Assembly: GCF_018275325.1 (NCBI RefSeq)
Contig: NZ_JAGVQR010000004.1
Coordinates: 1,054,001-1,118,000 of the forward strand
Length of the DNA stretch: 64,000 nucleotides
Direction of reading: 5' to 3'
DNA from: Nocardioides palaemonis
GTDB taxonomy: Bacteria > Actinomycetota > Actinomycetes > Propionibacteriales > Nocardioidaceae
Shown: positions 9,157 through 19,651 of the stretch, piece by piece
Layout of the letters: each line of letters opens with the position of its first letter
Position numbering within the stretch: the stretch's first letter is position 1
The notes under the pieces: model-generated
The model's database searches: none
What the model was told of the DNA's origin: nothing
The model's input: the letters and a program-made list of their open reading frames with translations, nothing else
Translations under genes and position numbers: made by a program

Positions 9157-9356
9157 CAGAAGCGGGCTCAGGCTACCCCACCCGGCGCACGGCCACCCAA
9201 TCGCCCGGTTCGTCACGCTCCGACGGGTGGGCACCGGGGCGGCTGAGTGGCGCGGCGGCGCTCGGCCGGTACGCTCGGCCGCACCGGCCGGGCGGTCCAG
9301 TCACGCCTGCCCACCACGACGACGCGACCCGAGCGCAAGGAGAGGAGGCCCCGCCG

Positions 9357-10073
9357 ATGAACGCCTTGCAGCGCTTCGAGCAGCGGCTCGAGGGACTCAT
9401 CTCTGGGGCCTTCGCCCGCGCCTTCCGCAGCGCGGTGCAGCCGGTCGAGATCGCCGCCGCGCTGCAGCGTGAGTGCGACAACAACGCCCAGGTGATGAGC
9501 CGCCAGCGACGCCTGGTGCCCAACGACTTCCACGTCGAGCTGTCCGCCACCGACCTCGAGCGCATCGGCGGCCTCGGCCGCGCGCTGGAACAGGACCTCG
9601 TCGACCAGCTGCAGGACCACGCCGACGCGCAGGGCTACGTCTTCACCGGCCCGATCACGATCGGGTTCGAGCAGGCCGACGACCTCACCACCGGGCGGTT
9701 CCGGATCCGCAGCAAGGCGCAGGCGAGCGTCACCGACAACGACCAGCGCACCCGCACCCGTGCCTCGCACGCGACCCTCGAGGTCAACGGCACCCGCCAC
9801 CCGCTCCGCCCGCCGGGCCTGGTCATCGGGCGTGGCACCGAGGCCGACCTGCGGATCAACGACCCCGGCGTGAGCCGCCGACACCTCGAGCTCGAGGTGT
9901 CGGTCGACGGCGTCGAGGCGGTCGACCTGGGCTCGACCAACGGCATCCTCGTGGACGGCACGAAGGTCGCCCGCGCGCACCTGCGCGACGGGTCGACCAT
10001 CCGGATCGGCCACACCGACATGACGGTCCGCATCGACGGCGGCCGCGACGAGGCCGGGGGCTGGAATGTCTGA
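9357..10073 (+). CDS. fhaA: FHA-domain protein FhaA (DUF3662 N-terminal domain)
   Basis: A 238-residue protein: DUF3662 domain at about 1-120, a short linker, and a C-terminal FHA domain (150-230) with the phosphothreonine-binding residues in SRRH (173-176) and STNG (193-196). In mycobacteria FhaA binds the phosphorylated pseudokinase of MurJ and helps control peptidoglycan synthesis; a separate pseudokinase gene exists in this window at 48883-50832. The ATG is chosen for AAGGAGAGGAGG upstream and the family-typical start. First gene of the fhaA-pknB operon; its 3' end overlaps fhaB. Confidence 0.93.
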   Translation: MNALQRFEQRLEGLISGAFARAFRSAVQPVEIAAALQRECDNNAQVMSRQRRLVPNDFHVELSATDLERIGGLGRALEQDLVDQLQDHADAQGYVFTGPITIGFEQADDLTTGRFRIRSKAQASVTDNDQRTRTRASHATLEVNGTRHPLRPPGLVIGRGTEADLRINDPGVSRRHLELEVSVDGVEAVDLGSTNGILVDGTKVARAHLRDGSTIRIGHTDMTVRIDGGRDEAGGWNV

Positions 10074-10542
10074 GCTCACCCTGTTCCTGATCCGCGCCGC
10101 GTTCCTCGCCGTGCTGTGGATCTTCGTGCTCTCGGCGATCTCGGTGATCCGCTCCGACATGTTCGGCGCCCGCGTGCCCGAGACCGCACGCGGCACCGGC
10201 CCCGTCCCGACCGGCCGCAAGACCAAGGCGCCGCGCAAGCCGCGGCGCGGCGCGCCGACCCACCTGCTGGTCGTCGAGGGCGAGAACCCCGGCGTCCGCG
10301 CCGAGCTCGCCGACGCTCCCCTGCTCATCGGGCGGGGCAGCGACGCCGCGATCAAGCTCGACGACGACTACGTCTCCACCCGCCACGCCCGGGTCGCCAG
10401 CAGCGGCGACGAGTGGTTCGTGGAGGACCTCGGCTCCACCAACGGCACCTACGTCGGCCCCGTCCGGATCACCCAGCCCACCACGATCGGCCTCGGCGTG
10501 CAGGTGCGCGTCGGCAAGACCATCCTGGAGCTGCGCAAGTGA
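10066..10542 (+). CDS. fhaB: FHA-domain membrane-anchored protein FhaB (FipA-like)
   Basis: A 158-residue protein with one N-terminal membrane helix (about 6-27) and a C-terminal cytoplasmic FHA domain (about 66-150). Arg90, STRH and STNG mark the phosphothreonine pocket. It should bind phosphorylated partners of PknA/PknB and link them to division or elongation. The start overlaps the end of fhaA by 8 nt and its stop overlaps the pstP start, so the three genes are tightly coupled. Confidence 0.92.
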   Translation: MSELTLFLIRAAFLAVLWIFVLSAISVIRSDMFGARVPETARGTGPVPTGRKTKAPRKPRRGAPTHLLVVEGENPGVRAELADAPLLIGRGSDAAIKLDDDYVSTRHARVASSGDEWFVEDLGSTNGTYVGPVRITQPTTIGLGVQVRVGKTILELRK

Positions 10543-11792
10543 TGTACCTCCACTACTCCGCGATCTCCGACGTGGGGCGGGTCCGCCGCGAGAACCAGGA
10601 CAGCGGCTATGCCGGTCCGTGGCTGCTCACCGTCTGCGACGGCGTCGGCGGTGCGGTCCGCGGCGACCTCGCGTCCAGCACCGCGGTCCAGGCGCTGCGC
10701 AAGCTCGACCGCGAGCCCGACGACGACGTCGTCGGCCAGGTGGCGGGCGCGCTCCACCGCGCCGACGACCGGATCGCCGAGCTGGTCGAGGAGGACCCCG
10801 CCCTCAACGGCACCTCCACCACCGCCACCGTCGCGCTCTTCGACGGCACCCGCTTCGCGATCGGCCACATCGGCGACAGCCGGGCCTACCTCCACCGCCG
10901 CGGCCAACTGCGCCAGCTGACCCACGACCACACCTTCGTGCAGTCGCTCATCGACGAGGGCCGGATCACCGAGGAGCAGTCGCGGACCCACCCGCACCGC
11001 AACCTCATCCTCAAGGCCCTCGACGGCATCCGCCACGAGGAGCCCGACCTCTTCGAGTTCCCCGCCGAGCCCGGCGACCGTGTCCTGGTCTGCAGCGACG
11101 GCGCCTGCGGGACCCTGACCGACGACCGGATCGCCGACATCCTCACCAGCGGCACGCCCGACTTCGCCGCCGTCGAGCTGGTCCGCGCCAGCCTCGAGGC
11201 CGGCAGCACCGACAACGTCACCTGCGTCGTCGCCGAGGTCAGCGAGCAGCCGCCGGCCGAGGACCTCGTGCCGCTGCTGGTGGGCGCCGCGGCCGACCTG
11301 CCGCGGCGTACGCCCCTCGCCGGGGCCGCCGGCGCGGTCGGCGGCCTCTTCCGCGGCCACCGCTCCGGCGACACCGGCGAGATCCCCCCGGTGCCGGGTG
11401 ACGTGCCCGAGGGCGCCTTCGCCGCCGACCCGATCGACCACGAGACCGCCCGCTACGCCCCCCGCGCCCCGCACCGGTTCGCCTGGCTGCGGCGGCTGCT
11501 CGTCCTCGCGGTCGTGCTGGGCCTCGCCTGGGTGGTCGTCGCCGCGGGCTGGTCGTGGAGCCAGCAGCAGTTCTACGTCGCCGAGCAGGACGGCAAGGTC
11601 GCGATCTTCCGCGGCATCGACGCCTCCCTGCCCGGCGTCTCCCTGTCCCACCCCTACGAGACCACCGACGTCGACCTCGACCGGCTGAGCGACATCGACG
11701 CCGAGCAGGTCCGCGAGGGGATCGAGGCCGACTCGCTCGACGACGCCCGCCTCACCGTCGACAACTACGCCGCCCGCCAGGACGTCGGCTGA
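10542..11792 (+). CDS. pstP: PP2C-family serine/threonine phosphatase PstP
   Basis: A 416-residue protein phosphatase that reverses PknA/PknB phosphorylation. The PPM catalytic domain (about 1-235) shows ENQD, CDGVGG, GDSRAYL, the SDG motif and a late STDNVT, which supply the metal-binding aspartates. A Pro/Gly-rich juxtamembrane linker, one membrane helix at about 315-340 and an external C-terminal part of about 75 residues follow. This is shorter outside the membrane than some relatives but otherwise typical. The ATG overlaps the fhaB stop codon. Confidence 0.94.
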   Translation: MYLHYSAISDVGRVRRENQDSGYAGPWLLTVCDGVGGAVRGDLASSTAVQALRKLDREPDDDVVGQVAGALHRADDRIAELVEEDPALNGTSTTATVALFDGTRFAIGHIGDSRAYLHRRGQLRQLTHDHTFVQSLIDEGRITEEQSRTHPHRNLILKALDGIRHEEPDLFEFPAEPGDRVLVCSDGACGTLTDDRIADILTSGTPDFAAVELVRASLEAGSTDNVTCVVAEVSEQPPAEDLVPLLVGAAADLPRRTPLAGAAGAVGGLFRGHRSGDTGEIPPVPGDVPEGAFAADPIDHETARYAPRAPHRFAWLRRLLVLAVVLGLAWVVVAAGWSWSQQQFYVAEQDGKVAIFRGIDASLPGVSLSHPYETTDVDLDRLSDIDAEQVREGIEADSLDDARLTVDNYAARQDVG

Positions 11793-11811
11793 GCGTGACG
11801 GGAGGCACTCG

Positions 11812-13218
11812 ATGAGCCAGAACGGCACCCTGATGGGCTTCGTGCACCGGCGACGCCGGGGCGCGGAGCTGTTCCTGCTGCTGCTCGCGCTCGCGGTCGG
11901 CATCGGCGCCTACGCCGCGGTCGGGCTCGGCGTCGAGGGCGTCGTGCCCGCCGACCTGGTCGGCTACGGCGGCTGGCTGACCGCCCTGATCGTCGTCGCC
12001 CACGTGACGATCCGCCTCGTCGCTCCGTACGCCGATCCCGTGCTGCTTCCGCTCGTCGCCGCGCTCAACGGCCTGGGCCTCGCGGTCATCCACCGCCTCG
12101 ACCTCACCTACGCCGAGCTGGGCCGGACCAACCAGGACTTCGCCCGCCAGCAGCTGATCTGGATGACGCTCGGCGTGGTGCTCTTCGTGCTGACGCTGGC
12201 GCTGCTGCGCGACCACCGGGTGCTGCAGCGCTTCACCTACACCGCCGGCCTCGGCGGCATCCTGCTGCTGATCCTGCCGTTCCTCCCCGTCATCGGCAGC
12301 GGCAAGAACGGCGCGAACATCTGGATCAACGTCGCCGGCTTCAGCTTCCAGCCCGGCGAGGTCGCCAAGGTGCTGCTGGTGATCGCGTTCTCCGGCTACC
12401 TCGTGCTCCACCGCGACGCGCTGGCGCTGGCCGGGCGGCGGGTCGTCTTCGTCGACCTGCCGCGTGGTCGCGACCTCGGCCCGATCCTGGCCATGTTCGG
12501 CATCTCGATGATGATCCTGGTCCTGCAGAACGACCTCGGGTCCTCGCTGCTGTTCTTCGGCCTCTTCCTCGTGATGCTCTACGTCGCGACCGAGCGTCCC
12601 GGCTGGCTGGTCGTCGGCGGCCTGCTGTTCGCGTTCGGCGCGTTCGCGGCCTACACCTTCGTCGGCAACGTGCAGAACCGGTTCAACTTCTGGCTGCACC
12701 CGATGGACTACTACGACGCCTCCCCCGGCAGCTATCAGCCGGTCGAGGCGCTCTTCGGCATGGGCTGGGGCGGCCTGATCGGGCGTGGTCTCGGCAACGG
12801 ATTCCCCGAGCGGATCACCTACGCCGAGTCCGACTACATCATCGCCGCGATCGGCGAGGAGCTCGGCCTGACCGCGGTCATGGCGATCGTGCTCTGCTAC
12901 GGCCTCATCGTCGAGCGGGCGCTGCGGATCGCGCTGATCTCCCGCGACGGGTTCGGCAAGCTGATGGCCGTCGGGCTCGGCGCGATCGTCGCCCTCCAGG
13001 TCTTCGTCGTCATCGGCGGCGTCACCGGCCTGATCCCGCTGACCGGCCTCACCACGCCGTTCCTGTCCTACGGCGGCTCGTCGCTGGTCGCCAACTGGGT
13101 GATCGTGGCGCTGCTGCTGCGCATCTCCGACCAGGCCCGCCGTCCCGCCCCGCGCCTCGACCCGGTCGACGACGCGGAGGCCGACAGCGAGCACACCCAG
13201 GTGGTGAAGCTCAAGTGA
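11812..13218 (+). CDS. rodA: SEDS peptidoglycan glycosyltransferase RodA
   Basis: A 468-residue polytopic membrane protein of the FtsW/RodA/SpoVE family, with about ten to twelve hydrophobic helices. It polymerises lipid II during elongation, together with the class B PBP encoded next. Conserved SEDS segments include the FQPGE stretch, the NDLG stretch and the late LSYGGSS. GGGAGGC lies upstream of the ATG. It overlaps pbpA by 4 nt. FtsW is the alternative name, but position next to pbpA and pknA/pknB indicates RodA. Confidence 0.94.
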   Translation: MSQNGTLMGFVHRRRRGAELFLLLLALAVGIGAYAAVGLGVEGVVPADLVGYGGWLTALIVVAHVTIRLVAPYADPVLLPLVAALNGLGLAVIHRLDLTYAELGRTNQDFARQQLIWMTLGVVLFVLTLALLRDHRVLQRFTYTAGLGGILLLILPFLPVIGSGKNGANIWINVAGFSFQPGEVAKVLLVIAFSGYLVLHRDALALAGRRVVFVDLPRGRDLGPILAMFGISMMILVLQNDLGSSLLFFGLFLVMLYVATERPGWLVVGGLLFAFGAFAAYTFVGNVQNRFNFWLHPMDYYDASPGSYQPVEALFGMGWGGLIGRGLGNGFPERITYAESDYIIAAIGEELGLTAVMAIVLCYGLIVERALRIALISRDGFGKLMAVGLGAIVALQVFVVIGGVTGLIPLTGLTTPFLSYGGSSLVANWVIVALLLRISDQARRPAPRLDPVDDAEADSEHTQVVKLK

Positions 13219-14671
13219 ACAAGCCCATCCGCGTCGTCTCCGTCTTCTGCCTGGTCCTCTTCCTGGCGCTGCTGGTCAACGCGACCTACCTGATGGCCGT
13301 GCGCTCCGACGACCTCGCCAAGGACCCGCGCAACCGCCGGATCATCACCGCAACGTTCTCCCGCGAGCGCGGCGCGATCCTCGTCGGCAAGGAGGCGATC
13401 GCGCGCAGCGTGCCGTCCGACGACCAGTACAAGTTCCAGCGGACCTACTCCGAGCCGTTCAAGTACGCCCCGATCACCGGCTACTTCTCCTGGTACAGCC
13501 AGACCGGCGTCGAGCGCTCGCAGAACGACGTGCTCTCCGGCGACGACTCGCGGCTCTTCGTGACCCGCCTCGTCGACCTGCTCAGCAACAGCGACCCCAA
13601 GGGCGGCAACGTCCAGCTCACCGTCAACGCGGCCGCGCAGGACGCCGCGTGGAACGGTCTGGAGAACCTCCCCGGCGACGCGCAGGGTGCGGTCGTGGCC
13701 CTCGAGCCGACCACCGGCCGGGTCCTCGCGATGGCCTCCACGCCGACGTTCGACCCCAACAACTTCGCCTCCCACGACTTCGGGGCGGTCGCCGACCTCA
13801 GCAAGAAGCTCAACGCCGACGAGCGCCAGCCGCTCATCAACCGCACCATCGGCACCACGCTGCCGCCCGGCTCGACGTTCAAGCTGGTCACCGCCGCCGC
13901 GGCGATCGAGTCCGGCAACTACGACGCCGACTCAATGGTCCCGGGCGGCTCGGGCTTCAAGCTGCCCCAGTCGTCCACCGTCATCCGCAACCACGACGGC
14001 GGCGACTGCGGCGGGCGCCGGATCACCATGACCCAGGCCATGCAGGTCTCCTGCAACGTCACCTTCCTCAGCCTCGCCAACGAGCTCGGCAACGACGCGA
14101 TGGCCGACCAGGCCGAGAAGTTCGGCTTCAACGACACCTCGCTGGAGGACCTCGGCGGCCAGGCGAAGTCGCTCTACCCCCGCGACATGGACGCCCCGCA
14201 GACCGCGATGTCGGGCATCGGCCAGTCCAGCGTCACGGCCACGCCGCTGCAGATGGCGATGGTGGCCGCCGCGATCGCCAACGACGGCGACGTGATGCGC
14301 CCCTACGTCGTCGACGAGGTCCGCGCGCCCAACCTCTCGGTCCTCGACCGCACCGACCCGCAGACCATCAGCAAGGCGATCTCCAGCACCACCGCCGACG
14401 AGCTCACCAAGATGCTGGTCGCCACCGTCGACTCCGGAACCGCCACCCCGGCCCAGATCCCGGGCGTCGAGGTCGCCGGCAAGACCGGCACCGCGCAGTC
14501 CACCCCCGACCGCCCGCCGTACGCCTGGTTCGTCTCCTTCGCCCCGGCCGACGACCCGCAGGTCGCGGTCGCCGTGCTCGTGCAGTCCAGCGACACCGCC
14601 CGCGAGGAGATCGCCGGCGGCCTGCTCGGCGGCCCGATCGCCAAGGCGATCATGGAGGCGGTGATCAACCG

Positions 14672-14675
<4 letters not shown>
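13215..14675 (+). CDS. pbpA: Class B penicillin-binding protein PbpA (transpeptidase)
   Basis: A 486-residue enzyme with an N-terminal membrane anchor (about 6-28), a non-catalytic dimerisation domain, and a C-terminal transpeptidase domain. The catalytic motifs are visible: STFK, SCN in MQVSCNVTF, and KTG in GKTGTAQ. It cross-links peptidoglycan made by RodA. The GTG start overlaps the rodA stop and its stop overlaps the pknA start. Length and motifs match actinobacterial PbpA. Confidence 0.94.
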
Positions 14676-16197
<1,522 letters not shown>

Positions 16198-16201
<4 letters not shown>

Positions 16202-17994
16202 CGCAGTCGGAGCCGACGATGGTCGGCGGACGCTACGAGCTCGGCGAGCTGCTGGGCCGGGGCGGGATGGCCGAGGTCCGCAAGGGCCGGGACCTCCGTC
16301 TGGGCCGCACGGTCGCCGTCAAGCGCCTGCGCACCGACCTGGCCAGCGACGCGACGTTCCAGGCCCGCTTCCGCCGCGAGGCGCAGTCCTCCGCGTCGCT
16401 CAACCACCCCGCGATCGTGTCGACCTACGACACGGGCGAGGAGATGGCCACCGACGGGTCCGGCGTGGCCCAGCCCTACATCGTGATGGAGTGCGTCGAG
16501 GGTCGCACGCTGCGCGACATCCTGCGCGAAGGCCGCAAGATCCTGCCCGAGCGGGCGCTGGAGATCACCGCCGGCGTGCTGTCCGCGCTCGACTACAGCC
16601 ACCGCGCCGGGATCATCCACCGCGACATCAAGCCGGGCAACGTGATGCTGACCCCGGCCGGCGACGTCAAGGTGATGGACTTCGGCATCGCCCGCGCGAT
16701 CTCCGACGCCTCCTCGACGATGACCCAGACCGCCGCCGTCGTCGGCACCGCGCAGTACCTCTCGCCGGAGCAGGCGCGCGGCGAGACCGTCGACTCGCGC
16801 TCGGACGTCTACTCCACCGGCTGCCTGATGTACGAGCTGCTGACCGGCCGCCCGCCGTTCGTCGGCGACAGCCCGGTGGCGGTCGCCTACCAGCACGTCC
16901 GCGAGCCCGCGTCGCCCCCGTCGGACCTCGACGACCAGCTCGACCCCGAGATCGACGCGATCGTGATGAAGTCGCTCGCCAAGCGCGTCGAGGACCGCTA
17001 CCAAAGCGCCGCGGCGATGAAGGCCGACATCGAGCGCTACCTCGCCGGCCACCCGATCCAGGCGCCCGCCGTGGCGCCGGCGCCGGCCGCGACGGCGTAC
17101 GTCCCGCCCGTCCCGGCCGCCGACGCGACGACGACCATGGCCGCCGGTGCCACTGCAGCAGGTGCGGCCGCCACGCCGCCCCCGCAGGAGCCCCGGCGCG
17201 GCCGCGCCGCGTGGGTGCTGGGCGGGCTGCTGCTCGTCCTGCTGCTGGGTCTCGGTGCGTGGTTCCTCAACGGGATGCTCTTCGACGACGCCCCCGAGCG
17301 CACCGCGGTGCCCAACCTGGTGGGGATGACCGAGGACGAGGCGCGGATGGCGATCGGGGACGCCGGGTTCTCGGTCGGCCGGATCACGCGGGAGACCTCC
17401 GACACCGTCGAGGCCGACCAGGTGATCAGCCAGGACCCCGCCCGCGACGTCTTCCGCGACCCCGGCGACTCGATCAGCTTCGTCCTCTCCCTCGGCAAGC
17501 CCGAGGTGGAGGTCCCCTACGTCGTCGGCAACCTCCGCAAGGAGGCCCGCGCCCGCCTGCTCGAGGCCAACCTCAAGGTCCGCTTCGAGGAGGAGGACTC
17601 CGACGAGGACGCCAACCAGGTCCTGCGCACCGAGCCGTCGGCCGGCACCCCCGTCGCCGAGGGCACCACCGTGACGGTGTTCTACTCCGACGGCCCGGAG
17701 AAGGTGCCGGACGTCCGCGGGCTCAAGCAGGGCGAGGCCGAGCGCACCATCCGCGAGGCCGGCTTCGTCCCGGACGTGCGGGTGGACGCGACCTCGACGG
17801 AGCCGAAGGGGACGGTCGTCGACCAGATCCCGGTCGGCGGGACGGCCGACCAGAACAGCACGATCACGCTGTTCGTGTCGGCCTACGAGGAGCCGGAGAC
17901 CCCGACCGAGACCCCCACGACGCCCACCGAGACGCCGACCACCCCGACCGAGACACCGACGACGCCCACCGAGACGCCGACGACGACCCCGTGA
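16198..17994 (+). CDS. pknB: Serine/threonine protein kinase PknB with three PASTA domains
   Basis: A 598-residue receptor kinase that senses muropeptides or lipid II and phosphorylates growth and division proteins. Kinase domain: RGGMAEV glycine loop, Lys42, HRD at 141-143, DFG at 161-163. A Pro/Ala linker and a membrane helix follow at about 340-362. Three PASTA units begin near PNLVGMT, PYVVGNL and PDVRGLK. The protein ends in a TPTETPT repeat tail. The ATG overlaps the pknA stop. Last gene of the fhaA operon; it converges on the DUF881 gene with a 12-nt gap. Confidence 0.95.
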
Positions 17995-18006
17995 CCACCC
18001 GTCAGG

Positions 18007-18759
18007 TCACTCCGGGATGGGCGTCGCCCAGGTGAGGTCGAGCAGGCCGCTGTAGGGCGGGGCCGTGGCGGACTCGAGCTCGGTCATGTCCCACGACACC
18101 CCGCCACCGGGCTCGTCGGTGTAGTCGCGGTAGGTCGCGAGGATCGGGTCGGTCGTGAGCTCGGACTCCATCCGCAGCGGGTCGCCGATGCCGACGACGA
18201 CGTAGGGCGGCGAGTAGGACAGGCCGTTGAGCTTGACCACGTTGCCCTCGCACTTGATGCCGGTCGTGGAGATCACCCGCTGGCCCTGGATCGTCACCGC
18301 GACCGCGCCGGCGTTCCACATCGCGTTCGCGACGGCCTGGATGTCCTGCTGGTGCACCACCAGGTCGTTGGGGTCGCCCTCGTAGGCGACGCGCGCGTCG
18401 AAGGACGCGTCGTCGAGCGTCACCTGCACCGCCCGGCCCGACCTCTCCGTCAGGCCGGCCGGGTCGACGAGCGTGGCGATCTCGTCCTGGGCACGGGCCA
18501 CCGAGCGGTCACCGAGCTCGGCGCTGAGCGACTCGACCTCGGAGGTGAGGTCGGCGACCTGGGCCGTGAGGTCGCCCGCCTCGTCCCGCTCGGCGCGCAC
18601 CACCGAGCTGAGGTCGGTGAGGCGTCCGCCGCGCAGGTCCGTGCCGTCGCTCTGCTCCGCGCTCACCGCGAAGAGGGTCCCGCTGAGGATCACCACCACC
18701 GGGGTCGCCACCCTCCAGACGCGGCGGCGCCCGGGGGATGCGTGGGACTGCGGAGGCAT
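18007..18759 (-). CDS. DUF881-domain membrane-anchored protein
   Basis: A 250-residue protein with one N-terminal membrane helix (about 17-35), a coiled-coil segment (about 55-90) and an external DUF881 domain. Family members cluster with division genes such as crgA and sepF but their biochemical role is not known. The ATG at 18759 has no ribosome-binding site; TAGCGT lies 7 nt upstream, which fits leaderless transcription. It is divergent from crgA, with 82 nt between starts, so the two promoters share this gap. Confidence 0.85.
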   Translation of the reverse strand: MPPQSHASPGRRRVWRVATPVVVILSGTLFAVSAEQSDGTDLRGGRLTDLSSVVRAERDEAGDLTAQVADLTSEVESLSAELGDRSVARAQDEIATLVDPAGLTERSGRAVQVTLDDASFDARVAYEGDPNDLVVHQQDIQAVANAMWNAGAVAVTIQGQRVISTTGIKCEGNVVKLNGLSYSPPYVVVGIGDPLRMESELTTDPILATYRDYTDEPGGGVSWDMTELESATAPPYSGLLDLTWATPIPE

Positions 18760-18841
18760 GGCGACTACGCTAGCCCCCCGTCGGGCGCCTCGCGCCCGTG
18801 ACCGCCGTACGCACGCCGCAGGCCGAGCCCCAGGAGCACCC

Positions 18842-19294
18842 GTGTCGAAGTCCACGAACCTCGTCGCCCAGGAGAAGAGCAAGCTCTTCACCGTCAGGTT
18901 CCTGATCAGCCTCGTGCTCATCGTCGCCGGCATCGCCTGGCTCGTCTTCTACTACACCCAGGCCCGCGGCAACCCGCTCGCGTTCCCGCCGGTCGAGGGC
19001 TCGCCCAAGGCCGTGGCCGACCTCGGCCGCTGGAACTACGCGATCGGCTTCGGCGTCTTCATGCTCGGCCTGATGGTCGGTGCCCACCCCTCGACCCCGC
19101 TCGGGCGCGGGCGCGGCGTCGTCATCGGCATGCTCGGGTGCTTCCTCGTCGGCCTGGTGTGGATCTGCACCTTCTACATCTTCTCCGACGACCTGTCGAA
19201 GCTGTGGATCTTCAACGACCTCGGCCAGTGGAACCTCGTGGTCGGCATCGCGTTCATGGCCGTCGGCTTCAGCTTCGCGACCAAGTGGGAGTAG
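18842..19294 (+). CDS. crgA: Cell-division protein CrgA, apparently internally duplicated
   Basis: A 150-residue membrane protein. Ordinary CrgA is about 85-95 residues with two helices; this one has four (about 19-37, 64-81, 92-113, 126-146). The second and fourth helices begin with the same pattern, DLGRWN at 60-65 and DLGQWN at 126-131, so the protein reads as two CrgA-like halves. CrgA interacts with FtsZ, FtsI and CwsA and coordinates septation. GTG at 18842 is chosen for the family N-terminus MSKS; the longer upstream frame overlaps the divergent DUF881 gene. Homology is clear, the duplication is my reading. Confidence 0.85.
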   Translation: MSKSTNLVAQEKSKLFTVRFLISLVLIVAGIAWLVFYYTQARGNPLAFPPVEGSPKAVADLGRWNYAIGFGVFMLGLMVGAHPSTPLGRGRGVVIGMLGCFLVGLVWICTFYIFSDDLSKLWIFNDLGQWNLVVGIAFMAVGFSFATKWE

Positions 19295-19325
19295 GTTCTC
19301 CCTGACCGGTTCGCCGGTCCCGCGC

Positions 19326-19385
19326 CTCGAGCGGTGAGTGAGGCGCCTTCCTGGGGAAGGGAAGGCGTCTCTCTCACCGCTCGAG
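19326..19385. terminator. Long bidirectional hairpin after crgA
   Basis: CTCGAGCGGTGAG (19326-19338) pairs with CTCACCGCTCGAG (19373-19385). An inner GCGCCTTCC/GGAAGGCG stem extends it. It sits between convergent crgA and the rhomboid gene and lacks a good T tail. Confidence 0.7.
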
Positions 19386-19445
19386 TCGATTTCGGGGCTC
19401 TTGCTCTCCCCGCCTGTGCACAACCGCCAGCGCCCGCCACCCCGG

Positions 19446-19550
19446 TTGTCCACAGGCTGTCCCCCGCCGGTTCCGCGCTCAGGAGCGGCTCCGAGTTCTC
19501 CACACTGTGGATAACTGCTGTGGAGAATTACACCCGTGTAGTTGTCCACA
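19446..19550. promoter_or_regulatory. DnaA-box cluster in the crgA-rhomboid gap
   Basis: Five strong DnaA-box matches lie within 105 bp: TTGTCCACA at 19446-19454 and 19542-19550, the reverse of TTATCCACA at 19506-19514, TTCTCCACA at 19496-19504 and its reverse at 19519-19527. A weaker TGTGGGAAA follows at about 19565. The wider gap 19295-19651 holds no gene. Boxes are closer to consensus here than in the dnaA-dnaN gap. Confidence 0.75.
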
Positions 19551-19578
19551 GTTGTGTGCACACCTGTGGGAAATGCAC

Positions 19579-19618
19579 CGGCCCCCGCCCCTCCTCGTAC
19601 GAGGCGGAGCGGGGGCCG
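19579..19618 (-). terminator. Terminator-like hairpin after the rhomboid gene
   Basis: CGGCCCCCGC and GCGGGGGCCG form the stem, with a second CTCGTACGAG palindrome inside. It lies 34 nt beyond the rhomboid stop codon. Confidence 0.65.
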
Positions 19619-19651
19619 AGGGGTCGGACCGGCGTCGGACCGGGCCGGGCG

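Noticed and set aside
18473..18841. N-terminal extension of CrgA
   Set aside because: It would overlap the divergent DUF881 gene and its promoter; family start MSKS lies at 18842.
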